A stretch of 19,030 nt of DNA. Source: Monoraphidium neglectum (taxonomy: Eukaryota > Chlorophyta > Chlorophyceae > Sphaeropleales > Selenastraceae). The notes under the pieces are model-generated. The model was not told the DNA's origin. It searched no databases and saw only the letters and a program-made list of their open reading frames with translations. Made by a program: the position numbers and the translations under genes. The stretch is from assembly GCF_000611645.1 (NCBI RefSeq), contig NW_014013202.1:1-19030 (forward strand), given 5' to 3'. Positions within the stretch are counted from its first letter, which is position 1. Every line of letters starts with the position of its first letter. Below, piece by piece: positions 8,657 through 17,502 of the stretch.

Positions 8657-11600
8657 ATGCGCCTGTATGTGCATGGCGGCGACCCGCCGTTTACGCTCAT
8701 TGTGCGCCTTGATGCGTCGGCTGCCGTCACGGTCGCCGATGCCGCCGCCACGTTTGCAGCAGCATACGAGGCGAAGCGCGGGCAGCTGCTCGACGTCTCA
8801 GCAGCTGCCTTCGAGCTCGCGGATGGCGGGCGGGTGGACAGCCACAGCCGCGTGGCGCACGTGCTCAGAGACAGAGATGACCTCTTCATCAAGCTGCACT
8901 GCGGCGGCGGTAGCAAGCCGGCATGCGCAGGGGCATCAAGCACCGTAGCAGCAGCGACTGCAACAGCAGCGGCGGCGGCGGCGGCGGCAGCCACGACAGG
9001 GCCTGGACCAGCAGGGACAGCGGCACCGACATGCCCTGGAAGCAGTGGCCCAGACACAGCCGAGCGCACGCCAGGGCCACTTAGAGGCGATGGCCGAGCT
9101 GCCGGCAAGATCCCCACCGCCACTGACGCACCTGGAGGCCACCCACCGGCGGCCCATCCCCCCTCGTCGCTAAAGCTGCTGCTCCAGCAGGCCGAGGCAG
9201 CCGTTGCGCAGCGGCGCTGCCGCCTCGCATCGCTGCTGCTGCATGAGGCGCTGCACACTGCGCCAGGCGACCCCTCCACGCTGCGCATGCTCTCGCGCCT
9301 GCTGCTCGCCGCCGGCAGGCCGGCCGAGGCCGCGGCGCGGGCGCAGGCCGCCGTGCGAGCGGCCCCTGGGGCGGGGCCGGGCGGCGTCGAGTCGTGGCAG
9401 CTGCTGGGCGACTGCCTGCTAGCTGCCGGCCAGCCCGAGGATGCCCTGGAGGCGTTTCAAGCCGCCCAGTCGCTGTGCAAAGGCGAGGTGGGTGGGAAGG
9501 TGGGCGCTTGTGGGTCATGGACAGCACCAAGAGGCCATTCCGGAGTGTGGCCGCTCCGCACGGCGCACATCTGATCCGGATTGCTGCCAACAGCGGTCGT
9601 TTGACCGCGCAGCCACTACGGCGCCGCTGTTGTCGTTTTTCACGGCTGACCAGAAACCCCTCCGCTTGGCTGCACCTGCGCAGGCGGCTGGCAGGGAGCT
9701 CACGCTCGACCTCCAAGTCTCCTGCGCCCGCGCCCTGCAAGCGGCCGCCGGCGCCGGCGGTGACGCCGGCCCAGCAAAGGGCCGCCTCGCGGCCGGGCTC
9801 GTGATGGGCGTGCTCAGCGCCAGCGAGGACAACCACTTTGGGGCGCTGCTGCTTTTCGCCGAGATGGCCGCGGCCAGGGGCCAGGCGGCCGACGCGGCGC
9901 GGGTCGCGCTGCGGCTGTTGCCGCGGGCGCCGGGGGACCGGCGCGTGGGCGCGGCGCTGGCTGCGGCGCTGCGGGTGCGCGCGCGAGCGGCGCGGCTGCC
10001 CATCAGCTGCATGCGGGGGGGGGCTGCAGGGTAGGCAGCAACGCCTGGGGGAGCGTCAGGATGCATGCCTGCTCAGGACGCAGCTACCTAAAACCCTGAC
10101 GTGCAGCGAATGAGTTGCAGCATACCAGTCCGTCAACCCCACCGGCAGCATCAACACTGTGGGTTTGTGCTGACGCAAACATGGAATTCCTCGCGCTCAT
10201 CCACAATTGTCTCGCTCAAGGATCAGTGCGGCCTCAAAGCAGTGCTGGCGGACCTCGGCGCCTGCGCAGGCGCCGCCGCCGCGCTGGCGTATGTCGCCGC
10301 CGCCGCCCGCGACGCCGGCGCGGTCGACGCCGCCATCGCGCTCCACCGCCGCGCCGCCGCGGCCGCGCCGGCGCGCGCGGCAAACGCGCTCGCGCTGGCG
10401 CATGCGCTGGAGCTGCGGCAGGATTTGGGGGGTGCGGTGGCGGCGGCGGCGGCGTGGTGCGGGGCGGCGCTTGAGGCGCGTGTGGCCGTGGGTCGGAACT
10501 GTGGCGACGGCGATGGGGTCGGCGTGCTGCCGATTGAGGTGGGAGGCCCCTCTTGAGTTGTTGTGAGGAGGTCGGTTTGTTTCATCCTACGCATGCTGGA
10601 ATGTCAGTTATTGTCGACAAGTGATATCAGTGCTATGACTGTTGTTCTTGTTGCCGCCCGCCACCTGCCAGTAGTGACCGATCAGCTTCATCTCTGCAGG
10701 CCTCTCCGATTGGCCACCCGCACGCGCCCGATCCCCAACCTGGCAGGAGGTGGCGCCCCTCCTGGCAGCGCTGCCGCTGCTGCCGCCAGAGAGTCTCCTG
10801 TCGCGCGACTGGCTCGGCGCCGCCCCTTGGAACCCACCGCCGCCCACGCCTGCGGTTGCAGATTGGGGGTCCCCGGGCCCCTTGCCGTCCGCCATTGCAG
10901 ACAACCCCTCAGTCGCCGCCGAAACCGCCACGGTCTCAGCGGCTGCGGCACAGCCCGCCGCCTCGCATCCAATACGCCACCCCTCCACCCCTGCGGCTGC
11001 CGTCGCGCCCGACTCCGACGAACCGCGTTTTGAGCCTGCTCCGTTCTCTCCGGAACCTGCGCCTGCCCCCGCCCCTGCCAATGTGCCCGTGGCTCCAAGG
11101 CGGGTAACGTATTCAGAGCCGCAGCTCGACGTCCTGGCGCTGCTCTTCACAGCCGCCAAGGCCCTCTTCCTCGGCGGCGCCCTCCCTGCAGCGGCCGCGC
11201 TCTGCCGCGCCCTCGCGCCCGCGCGCGCGGCCGCCGCAGTCCCCCTGCACGAGACCCTGATCAGAAACGAGGCCGCATACTTTGGCTGCGTGTCGCAGCT
11301 GCTGCTGGAGGACGTGCCGCCGGCCTGGCCGCCCGCCGCGCAGATCGAATCGGGGCCTGCCTGCGGCGGCGGCGGGGCGGGGTCGAGCGGCAGCAGTTGC
11401 GGTGGCGGCGTGGGTGGGGCTGAGCTGGAGCCGCTGTATGTCCTGGGGGACTCCCATTGCCTGCCAGGTGAGGACACCGCCGCGAGCATGGCCGTGGCTG
11501 GCCCCGCCGCGCCTGCTGGCCAGCGGCTTGCCTTAGTAGTTGCGTGAGACAGTGGTCATTTAGGAAGCACGGGACGCCACACAGATGCCTCTGTTATTGC

Positions 11601-12778
11601 CAAGCCGCTCCCTCCACCCACTGCACCAGATCCCCGTAGATTGCTCTCACCACCCCATCCCCTTGCAGCTGCCTGGCGCCATGCCGTCCTCCGCGGCCGC
11701 AGGCGGCTGCTGTGGCCGCTCCTGGTGACCGGCCTGAAGGTCTGGCACCTGCGGGAGGGCAGCAGCTTCTACCCCAAGGAGCAGTTCTGGCGGACTGTGG
11801 GCCTGATCCCTGACGGTGCCCAGGCGGTGGTGGTTATGGGGGAGATCGACTGCCGGGAGGGGCTGCTGCAGGCGGTGGAAAAGCTCAAGGTGGGTCAGGC
11901 AGCAGAAGCATGAACGCATGCATGCACGCCTCATGCATTCAAGCCTCATGCATGCATGCACGCCTCATGCATGCATGCATGCATGCATGCCTTATACGGG
12001 CGTTTATATGTGCAAGGGCGTGTCTGGATGTGGCTGTGTGCGAGGGGGTGCATTTAGGCAGGCAGCATGCAAACCTCACTGTATAAAGTGAAAGGGGTGC
12101 GCGGCATGTGGTGAGCGCCGCAAGGAAAGTTTATGAACGCGCCTCCAATCCCAGCGGGCTCAAAGACGGCCTGGATCTCAAACAGGCACTCCAGCTCTCA
12201 GCCATCCGCCGCCTGGTGGCTCTGGATCTCGTGGCAACCCTCTCGACCTCTCTTCATGTCTCCTCTTCCCACCAACTGTCGGCTGCCGCATGCAGTATGA
12301 CTCGCTTGCGGAAGCCGTGGAGGCGCTGGCGTCCCTCTACGTGGCCGTCCTCCTCCGCCTCGTCACGACTAAGCGCCTGGAGATCTTTGTGCACCCGGTA
12401 CCCCCGGTCCTTATCGAGACGAGACCCGTGGTCATGGCATTCAATGAAATACTGAGAGAGCACGTGTCAGCAGCGGCGGAACGGCTGCCGCGGCGCGCGG
12501 GCGCCGCCGGTGGGGGGCTGGCTTGGCTGGAGTTTTGCCACGGGCTGCTGGAGGCTGCGCCGGCTGGCAGCAGCGGCGCCGGAGGCGCCGACAACGCCGC
12601 AGAAGGGGATGGTGGCACCACTGCTGAGCGTGACGTGGTGGGCAGCGCGAAGAAGCCTGCTGGGCAGCAGCGGCTGCGGCTGCGGCCAGAGTTTGAGCTT
12701 GATGGTACGCACCTGGCGCCAGCCTACCTGCAGCTGCTGCAGCAGGCCCTGGACGCAGCCTCCGCGCAGGAAAACTGA
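8657..12778 (+). CDS. Ubiquitin-like/TPR protein with a C-terminal SGNH (GDSL-type) hydrolase-like domain, six exons
   Basis: Exons are 8657-9487, 9684-9974, 10221-10538, 10747-11467, 11669-11889 and 12296-12778; all phases agree and give about 954 residues. Residues 1-80 (from MRLYVHGGDPPFTLIVRLD to LFIKL) look like a ubiquitin-like beta-grasp. A Gly/Ala/Pro linker follows, then TPR-like helix pairs (about 170-280, and more weakly to 480), such as ALHTAPGDPSTLRMLSRLLL and SWQLLGDCLLAAGQPEDAL. From about 700 an SGNH-like domain shows VLGDSHCLP (Ser716, block I), VVMGEIDCREG (Asp781, in the place of the GxND block III) and ELDGTHLAP (Asp930 and His933, block V). All expected catalytic residues are therefore present, with the block I Leu replaced by His. 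The family in algae and plants is, to my knowledge, uncharacterised; the substrate is unknown and esterase activity is inference. No signal peptide, so probably cytosolic. A TGTAA at 13233 fits its 3' end. Confidence 0.8.
11917..11990. repeat. CATGC-rich short tandem repeat in the fifth intron of the SGNH gene
   Basis: Runs of GCATGCATGC alternate with ACGCCTCAT segments, making about three imperfect units followed by a pure (ATGC)n stretch at about 11966-11990. The tract lies wholly within the intron 11890-12295. It is self-complementary and prone to slippage. Similar short ATGC runs occur elsewhere in the window, for example near 13091. Confidence 0.85.
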
Positions 12779-13232
12779 GTTTGAGGGATGGAGCGCGGGT
12801 TGAGCGTGGATGGGTTGAGATCTGTTCGCGCAAGCACACATCTGCACAGCGACGACACTCCCCCTCCAAATGCCTCGTTCCTATGAGGCACTGGCACTGT
12901 CGTTTCTGGCCATGATTGACCTGCATCAGTCGCCACCCACCCTTTCCTAACGTCATCCGGCCAGACGAACACTGCAACATCAGCCATTACTCCTGCATCT
13001 GCTGAACATGTTTGTCACGCACGGTGTCAAATCTTGCCAAGTGTCGTCCTTTTGCGCCATGCCGTGACGAGAGTCCTTCTTGTATCATACATGCATGCAT
13101 GCAATTGACTTTCCAGCAGACCACCCATGTCCGTGCAAGTAGCTCCTAGCTGCAGCTTGGCACACCCTACACTCTTCTGTTGAATGCGCCAGCCATCTGC
13201 CACACGCTGATTCTGACTGTCCTAAACATCAC

Positions 13233-13237
13233 TGTAA
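13233..13237 (+). terminator. TGTAA poly(A) signal of the SGNH gene
   Basis: TGTAA lies about 455 bases after the stop codon at 12776-12778. It is the first exact match to the chlorophyte poly(A) consensus downstream of the gene on this strand, implying a 3' UTR of about 470 bases. Confidence 0.5.
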
Positions 13238-13341
13238 TGACATGCTGACTCATCAGATTGTCCATCGTGCTCAAGGTATCAGAGGCACTTGATGACGGGC
13301 CACCAAACCCTGCCAGTGTTGCCACGGTTTGCAAATGGGAA

Positions 13342-13473
13342 GCGAGGGACGAAGGGGGCGCCGCTGCAGAGAGCAGCTGCCCGTATGTTTTGAAACCCCC
13401 TTGAAACCCCCCTCGGGGGTTTCAAAACATACGGGCAGCTGCTCTCTGCAGCGGCGCCCCCTTCGTCCCTCGC
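13342..13473. repeat. Perfect 59-base inverted repeat with a 14-base loop
   Basis: The left arm 13342-13400 and right arm 13415-13473 are exact reverse complements over all 59 bases; the symmetry stops abruptly at both outer ends (A13341/G13474). The loop is 13401-13414. The tip contains an 11-base tandem duplication, TTGAAACCCCC, at 13390-13400 and 13401-13411. No target-site duplication is evident in the immediate flanks. It could be a foldback element, a recent inverted duplication or the source of a small-RNA hairpin. It lies about 105 bases past the TGTAA signal of the upstream gene and 320 bases before the next ATG. Extended copies like this are also a known place for assembly artefacts. 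Confidence 0.97.
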
Positions 13474-13792
13474 GACTCCACAAGTTGCAGCACCAGCACA
13501 TCCTGTACTCCATTGCACACAGTCAGCACATTGCAAGCAATTCCGCACACGCGATTGCATGTGATCTGGCGACGCTGCCGTCTTTTGAACGGAGGTGGAG
13601 CAGGTGCGTGAGATCTGTTACCATCCAGGGTATTTAGACTGCACGGCAATTTTGAAGCAGCTGAGCTGCAGCTCCCCGCATCGCCCGCCGGCGATTTGGC
13701 AAGGCACATGGCACACGGCCTGATTGCGCTGACCGCTTCTGCTCTCATCGCACTCCTCGGCCGCCTTGTAGAGCCTGCAGTTTCTGATCAGT

Positions 13793-15046
13793 ATGGTGCA
13801 GAGCGCAATTTCCAGCCCGGTAATTGCGCTGGACGGCCTCCTTGGCGGCGATGCGCCTGGGAGCGCAGCGCCCCCCTTGCCCGGCCGCGCAGCCAGCTGC
13901 GCATGTGATGGCGCCGCAGTCGCTGCGGCGGTGGCGACGCTGCGCGCGGCTGCCGCACGGCCAAGCGAGGCGCCTGCTCCTGAAGCCCTCGACGCAGCCA
14001 TTTCACTGCTCGTGCGTGCGATGGGATCTGGCGCGCCTGAACCTGCGGCGGCTGCAGCGGATGTACTTGCTGCCGTTGCCTGGCGGGCGGGATACACCGA
14101 GCTCATCGACGCGCCCTGCGCGCAGCTAGCCACGCGGCACACGTGTGCAGCGACCGCTGTCGCTGCAGCAACCGCTGTCGCTGCACGCATCAACTTCTTG
14201 GAGCGAGTGCTCAGTCACTTCACGCACATACAGCGGCACATGGCGGCAGCCCAGGGGTATGCTGATGTCCTGATTGCAGCGATGCAACGCGGCATCGGCC
14301 GCTCCTTGACAACAAAAACGCTTGAGCTAATGTGCTTGAGCGAGCCAGCGGCTCTCTGCAGCTTGCTGCGGGCAGACGGCGGTGTCTCGACAATCATACA
14401 GGCGCTACGCGAGGACCCAGATTCCCTGCTCATCAACCTTCTGCTCATCCAGCTCGTCAGGCTCGGCAGCCGAGACCCGCGCCTCGTCGCCCGTGTTGAG
14501 CGCGGCCTCGCCACCCTGGCGCAGATGAAATACGCCCCAAAGATGCCAAGCCCCACTGCCATGGCAGCCCTTGGCAAGGCTGCACTGACCTACGTCGAGT
14601 TGGAGCGCCAGGCGGCAGCCGGCGACAGTGTCCTGCCGGCTCTCGCCATCTTGGCCACATCATTCAAAACCCCCGCCAAATCGGTTGATGAAGTACGCCT
14701 GACGCTCAGCTTCATGCCAAGCAGCGTTCAGGGCGTGGCCATCTCCTTGCTGCGCTCTGCAGCCCGCACCGCCGGGGCGGGCCCTGTGGCGGCCGCCTTC
14801 TCCAAGCCCCTAGCCTCGCCCGACGCCGCCGTCCGCGGCCGCGCCCGCGAGTTCCTCATGAAGGAGCCGCTGTCGCTGCCGGCCGGCGCGGTGGACGGGC
14901 TCCAGGCCATGGCGGCAGCCGCGGAGGCGGAGGCGGCGGCGCTGCGGTCCGAGGTTACTGAGCTGCGGGCGGTACCGGTCAACACGCGCGCGGCCATAGT
15001 GGAGCTGGCCCAGGCGGTGCGCGGTGCAGCGGATGTGATGCCTTGA
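13793..15046 (+). CDS. Intronless alpha-helical repeat protein of unknown function (ARM/HEAT-like)
   Basis: A single open frame of 417 residues runs from the ATG at 13793 to TGA at 15044-15046. The sequence is almost entirely predicted helix, with repeated short hydrophobic helices such as LELMCLSEPAALCSLLRA, SLLINLLLIQLVRLGS and GVAISLLRSAART, which suits an armadillo/HEAT-type solenoid. The C-terminal 60 residues are Ala/Glu-rich (AMAAAAEAEAAALRSEVTEL) and could form a coiled coil. No signal peptide, membrane helix or catalytic motif is visible. I considered the proteasome assembly factor PSMD5, which has a similar ARM-like look, but saw no diagnostic motif. A six-residue AATAVA unit is duplicated at about 119-130. 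An ATG in another frame at 13708 lies upstream and overlaps the start, so the true N-terminus is not certain. Confidence 0.65.
   Translation: MVQSAISSPVIALDGLLGGDAPGSAAPPLPGRAASCACDGAAVAAAVATLRAAAARPSEAPAPEALDAAISLLVRAMGSGAPEPAAAAADVLAAVAWRAGYTELIDAPCAQLATRHTCAATAVAAATAVAARINFLERVLSHFTHIQRHMAAAQGYADVLIAAMQRGIGRSLTTKTLELMCLSEPAALCSLLRADGGVSTIIQALREDPDSLLINLLLIQLVRLGSRDPRLVARVERGLATLAQMKYAPKMPSPTAMAALGKAALTYVELERQAAAGDSVLPALAILATSFKTPAKSVDEVRLTLSFMPSSVQGVAISLLRSAARTAGAGPVAAAFSKPLASPDAAVRGRAREFLMKEPLSLPAGAVDGLQAMAAAAEAEAAALRSEVTELRAVPVNTRAAIVELAQAVRGAADVMP
14147..14182 (+). repeat. 18-base in-frame tandem duplication
   Basis: Two 18-base copies (14147-14164 and 14165-14182) differ at one position and encode AATAVA twice. 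The unit is in phase with the host gene, so the duplication lengthens the protein by six residues without disrupting it. Confidence 0.9.
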
Positions 15047-15643
15047 GCAGTGTGTCTCGCACGCATGCTGCAATCAATCAAAGGTACAAACTACAAGCTC
15101 TGGCCCTCTGTCAAACGTCGACAGTCCACCCATCAAGCATGATGCGCACAAGCAATCGGAGGGTCGTTGTGCAGTGTTTGCGGGTTCGACATGGTTTCCT
15201 TTGCTCGCACCCTCGCATGACCCGGTAAATATCAACGGCTGGCCACTGATTGGTGCCTGGTGGTCTATGGGGGACTGGTGGCTTGTTTACCCTCAACATT
15301 TCACGTGACTTTACTGACGATTCAATTCATTAATCTTCAAACTGGCAGCTGCTTGAAGGTCGGTGAGAGACTCAGCCAAGCAGTCAACGCCCACGTCATG
15401 GCAAAACTGTGAGTCATCTGAACAAGGCGTATATGCAAGGAGCGGCTGCATGCCCTGCAACTGACAAGCATGCAAGGTCCAGCCAAGCCAAGCATGGGCG
15501 GCAGATCAGGCGGATGGGCACAGTATGAAGTGGCAATAAGAACGGCAGGCGCATTGGCAGCCAACAGATGATTATTGTGCAGGGACACTTCCACAGAATG
15601 CTTGTTTTGACGTCAGCACCACTCCTATGAGCAGTATTCAGCG
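15047..15643. other. Convergent 3' region between two intronless genes
   Basis: The gene on the left ends at 15046 on the plus strand and the gene on the right ends at 15644 on the minus strand. I searched both strands by eye for TGTAA and found no exact copy, so both 3' ends must use variant signals or overlap into the opposite gene. No exon, tRNA or repeat is recognisable. Confidence 0.5.
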
Positions 15644-16357
15644 TCACAAGAGCGTCCAAATGTTGAGCCGCGCGGCGCGCCGTTCGCTTGTCGCCGCCTC
15701 CGCATCCCGGCCACTAGCGCTGCCATCGGTGGCGCCGCCGCCGCTCTCTGTCGGCGCCTCGCGCTCCTGCCTCCGCCGCGCCTCGAGCGCCCGCCGCTCG
15801 CGCAGCGCCCTTGCGGCGCGCGCTGCGACGCGCCAGGCGATCAGGGCACCCAGGACACCACTCGCCGCGAGCAGCAGCGCCTGCGCCGCCGAAGAGAGCC
15901 CGTGAAAGCTTCCTGCCCCCCTATCCATGGCGCCCGGGTCCAACGAGGCCGATTGCAGGCCAGCAGGCGCAGCTGGCGCAGGCGCGCTTGCGTTTCCCGC
16001 GCTGTTGCTGCTGCTGCTGGCCCCTCCCAACGCGTCTGCCCAGCCGTCATCAGCTTGATGTGCGGAGGGCCCCAACGGCAGCGCGCTGACCAGGAGGCGC
16101 ACCAACCCTGGGTCATCCTGGACTAGCAGGGTCGGCGCAGCCTGCAGCTGCGCCTTGAGCAGCTGAATGATCGCGCTGGGTGCAGTGGGTGCCAGCAGCA
16201 CTTGCGCGTCCAGGATGAGGGCGCCTGCATTGCCGCCACCGCTGCGGCTGCCGTTGATGGCGCCGTGATAGCAGCAGTCGGCGATCTGATCTTTGCTGCT
16301 TCTGCTGCCGATTCCGTGGGAGACTAACGTACCAGCCAGGGCGCCGCTCATAACATC

Positions 16358-16414
<57 letters not shown>

Positions 16415-16969
16415 GCTTTTGCTGTTCTCACCATTCACGCTCCGTCTGCTCCCGCCCGTGTCGGTCGCAACCTCCAAGAAGACCCTGTTCAAGTCAACCT
16501 CAGACACAAGGTCTGCACGTCGCATCCCTAAGCTGCCCGCGATGGCCCTGCGCGCCCTTATAAGAAAAAGCCGCTGCTCGGTACTGTTGAATTGCAGCAC
16601 CGCTGGCTCCACCGGTGACAAAGTTAGTCGCAGTGCCAGGGATTGCAGAACAGCGCCCGATGGCGCGGCGAGCCCGGCGCCAACATCATCCCTGCTGCCA
16701 ATCCTGCTGCGCCAGCTGCTGCCTGCTGGCGTTGACTGCACGATCGAGTTGCCCTTCAGTGCGCGTCGTGGTACAGGGTGGTTGTATTTATGCAGGCTCA
16801 CAGGCCGCTGCGCTGCGCAGCTCTGGGCAGTCGCCAGCAGCAGCACTGCCAGGAGCAACAGCAGCAGTGGCGGCGGCGGTGGTCGCTTCGCGAGTCGAGG
16901 CCTCGTGAAAATGGCTATGTCGCGTATTCTGGGCGTTATCTCAGGTATTCTCTCGATCCCACGACCCAT
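15644..16969 (-). CDS. Predicted type I membrane protein with poly-Ser tract, function unknown
   Basis: One uninterrupted frame of 441 residues. After a basic N-terminus of about 30 residues comes PPPPPLLLLLLAVLLLATAQ (about 30-49), a signal sequence or anchor. A second hydrophobic segment at about 362-382 (ALLLAASGVLGALIAW) is followed by an Arg-rich tail (RALRERRALEARRRQ), the usual stop-transfer pattern, so most of the protein would be outside the cytosol. The ectodomain includes LRLTLSPVEPAVLQFNST and a helix ending in IAGSLGMRRADLV, followed by VFLEVATD. This resembles a small alpha/beta unit seen in many algal extracellular proteins, where an F..a...algv segment precedes a strand; that link is inference. 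A poly-Ser run (near 200) and Ser/Asn/Ala-rich linkers separate the parts. Its start codon faces the divergent small membrane protein gene. No enzyme motif is visible. Confidence 0.65.
16358..16411. repeat. GCT/AGC trinucleotide repeat encoding poly-Ser
   Basis: Fourteen uninterrupted GCT units run from 16370 to 16411, preceded by three more GCT units and one GTT. On the coding (minus) strand they read AGC, giving a serine run broken once by asparagine. The purity of the DNA repeat, with a single codon used throughout, points to replication slippage and likely length variation between strains. Confidence 0.95.
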
Positions 16970-17502
16970 CTACATGCAGAGCTGCACAAGCACGCTCATG
17001 CAGTGGCTCATTGATGGCGGTTTTCAAAATTTGACCTGGTCAGAAGCAGGGGGTGATCAAAATCGTAAAGGAAAGTACGTGTAGGCTGTTTTAGCACCTT
17101 CGGGTTTACCGACGCAACGGACAGTGGGCGACGCGGCTTCGGACAAGAAGGTCTCCGTGAGGGAGTTCCACCGATCAACTGGGCCAATTGCGTTGGAGAG
17201 GAAATCGGACTGCTCTTGCCTTATTGTTGAAATCTTATCATATCAAAGCACGCATTTTAGATCACTCGCGGTGACGCACGGCCAGCCTCGACTGTCAAAC
17301 GCCGTAAACGCCGTGGCGATGTGTTATTGAGTCGCTTTGTCGACAATCCTTCACAGTCGGTGCCAGCGAGCACGGCAGCGCCGCATCACCCGCCCAGTGC
17401 GAGCAGCACCACGCAGTGAACAGCCGCGCTTTGTTGCATCCCGACGCCAGGTACAGGCCCATTGCGGGCAGCCAGACCTGGCACAACGATCGCATTGGCG
17501 CT
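16970..17502. promoter_or_regulatory. Divergent intergenic region upstream of two membrane-protein genes
   Basis: It separates the start codons of the poly-Ser membrane protein (minus) and the small two-helix protein (plus). The segment at about 17010-17290 is less GC-rich than the exons, as expected for promoters. No TATA box or RNA gene is clear. The plus-strand frame of the small protein remains open upstream to at least 17416, so an additional 5' coding part cannot be excluded. Confidence 0.4.

Larger units (their letters stand above)
12779..13792. other. Intergenic region between the SGNH gene and the helical-repeat gene
   Basis: It holds the 3' UTR of the upstream gene, a TGTAA signal, a long perfect inverted repeat and the presumed promoter of the next gene. 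Apart from these no coding exon is evident, though an ATG-started frame at 13708-13908 overlaps the next gene in another phase. The two genes are in the same direction. Confidence 0.5.

Noticed and set aside
9081..9836. 251-codon minus-strand open frame
   Set aside because: Arg/Ala-rich shadow spanning an exon and an intron of the TPR region; no plausible domain.
10698..10747. Acceptor ctctgcag at 10698-10699 for exon 4 of the SGNH gene
   Set aside because: It has a good pyrimidine tract but is out of phase with the strong donor at 10539; the acceptor ctggcag ending at 10746 keeps the frame.
10608..11489. 293-codon minus-strand open frame
   Set aside because: Antisense to exon 4 of the SGNH gene, which contains the GDSH motif and joins in phase with its neighbours.
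13091..13103. Short ATGC run downstream of the SGNH gene
   Set aside because: Too short and common in this window to call a separate repeat.
15183..15196. GGTTCGACATGG, resembling a tRNA B box
   Set aside because: No matching acceptor stem, D arm or anticodon arm can be built around it.
16293..17084. 263-codon plus-strand open frame with a poly-Leu run
   Set aside because: The leucines come from reading the CTG repeat on the opposite strand of the poly-Ser gene; the rest is low complexity.
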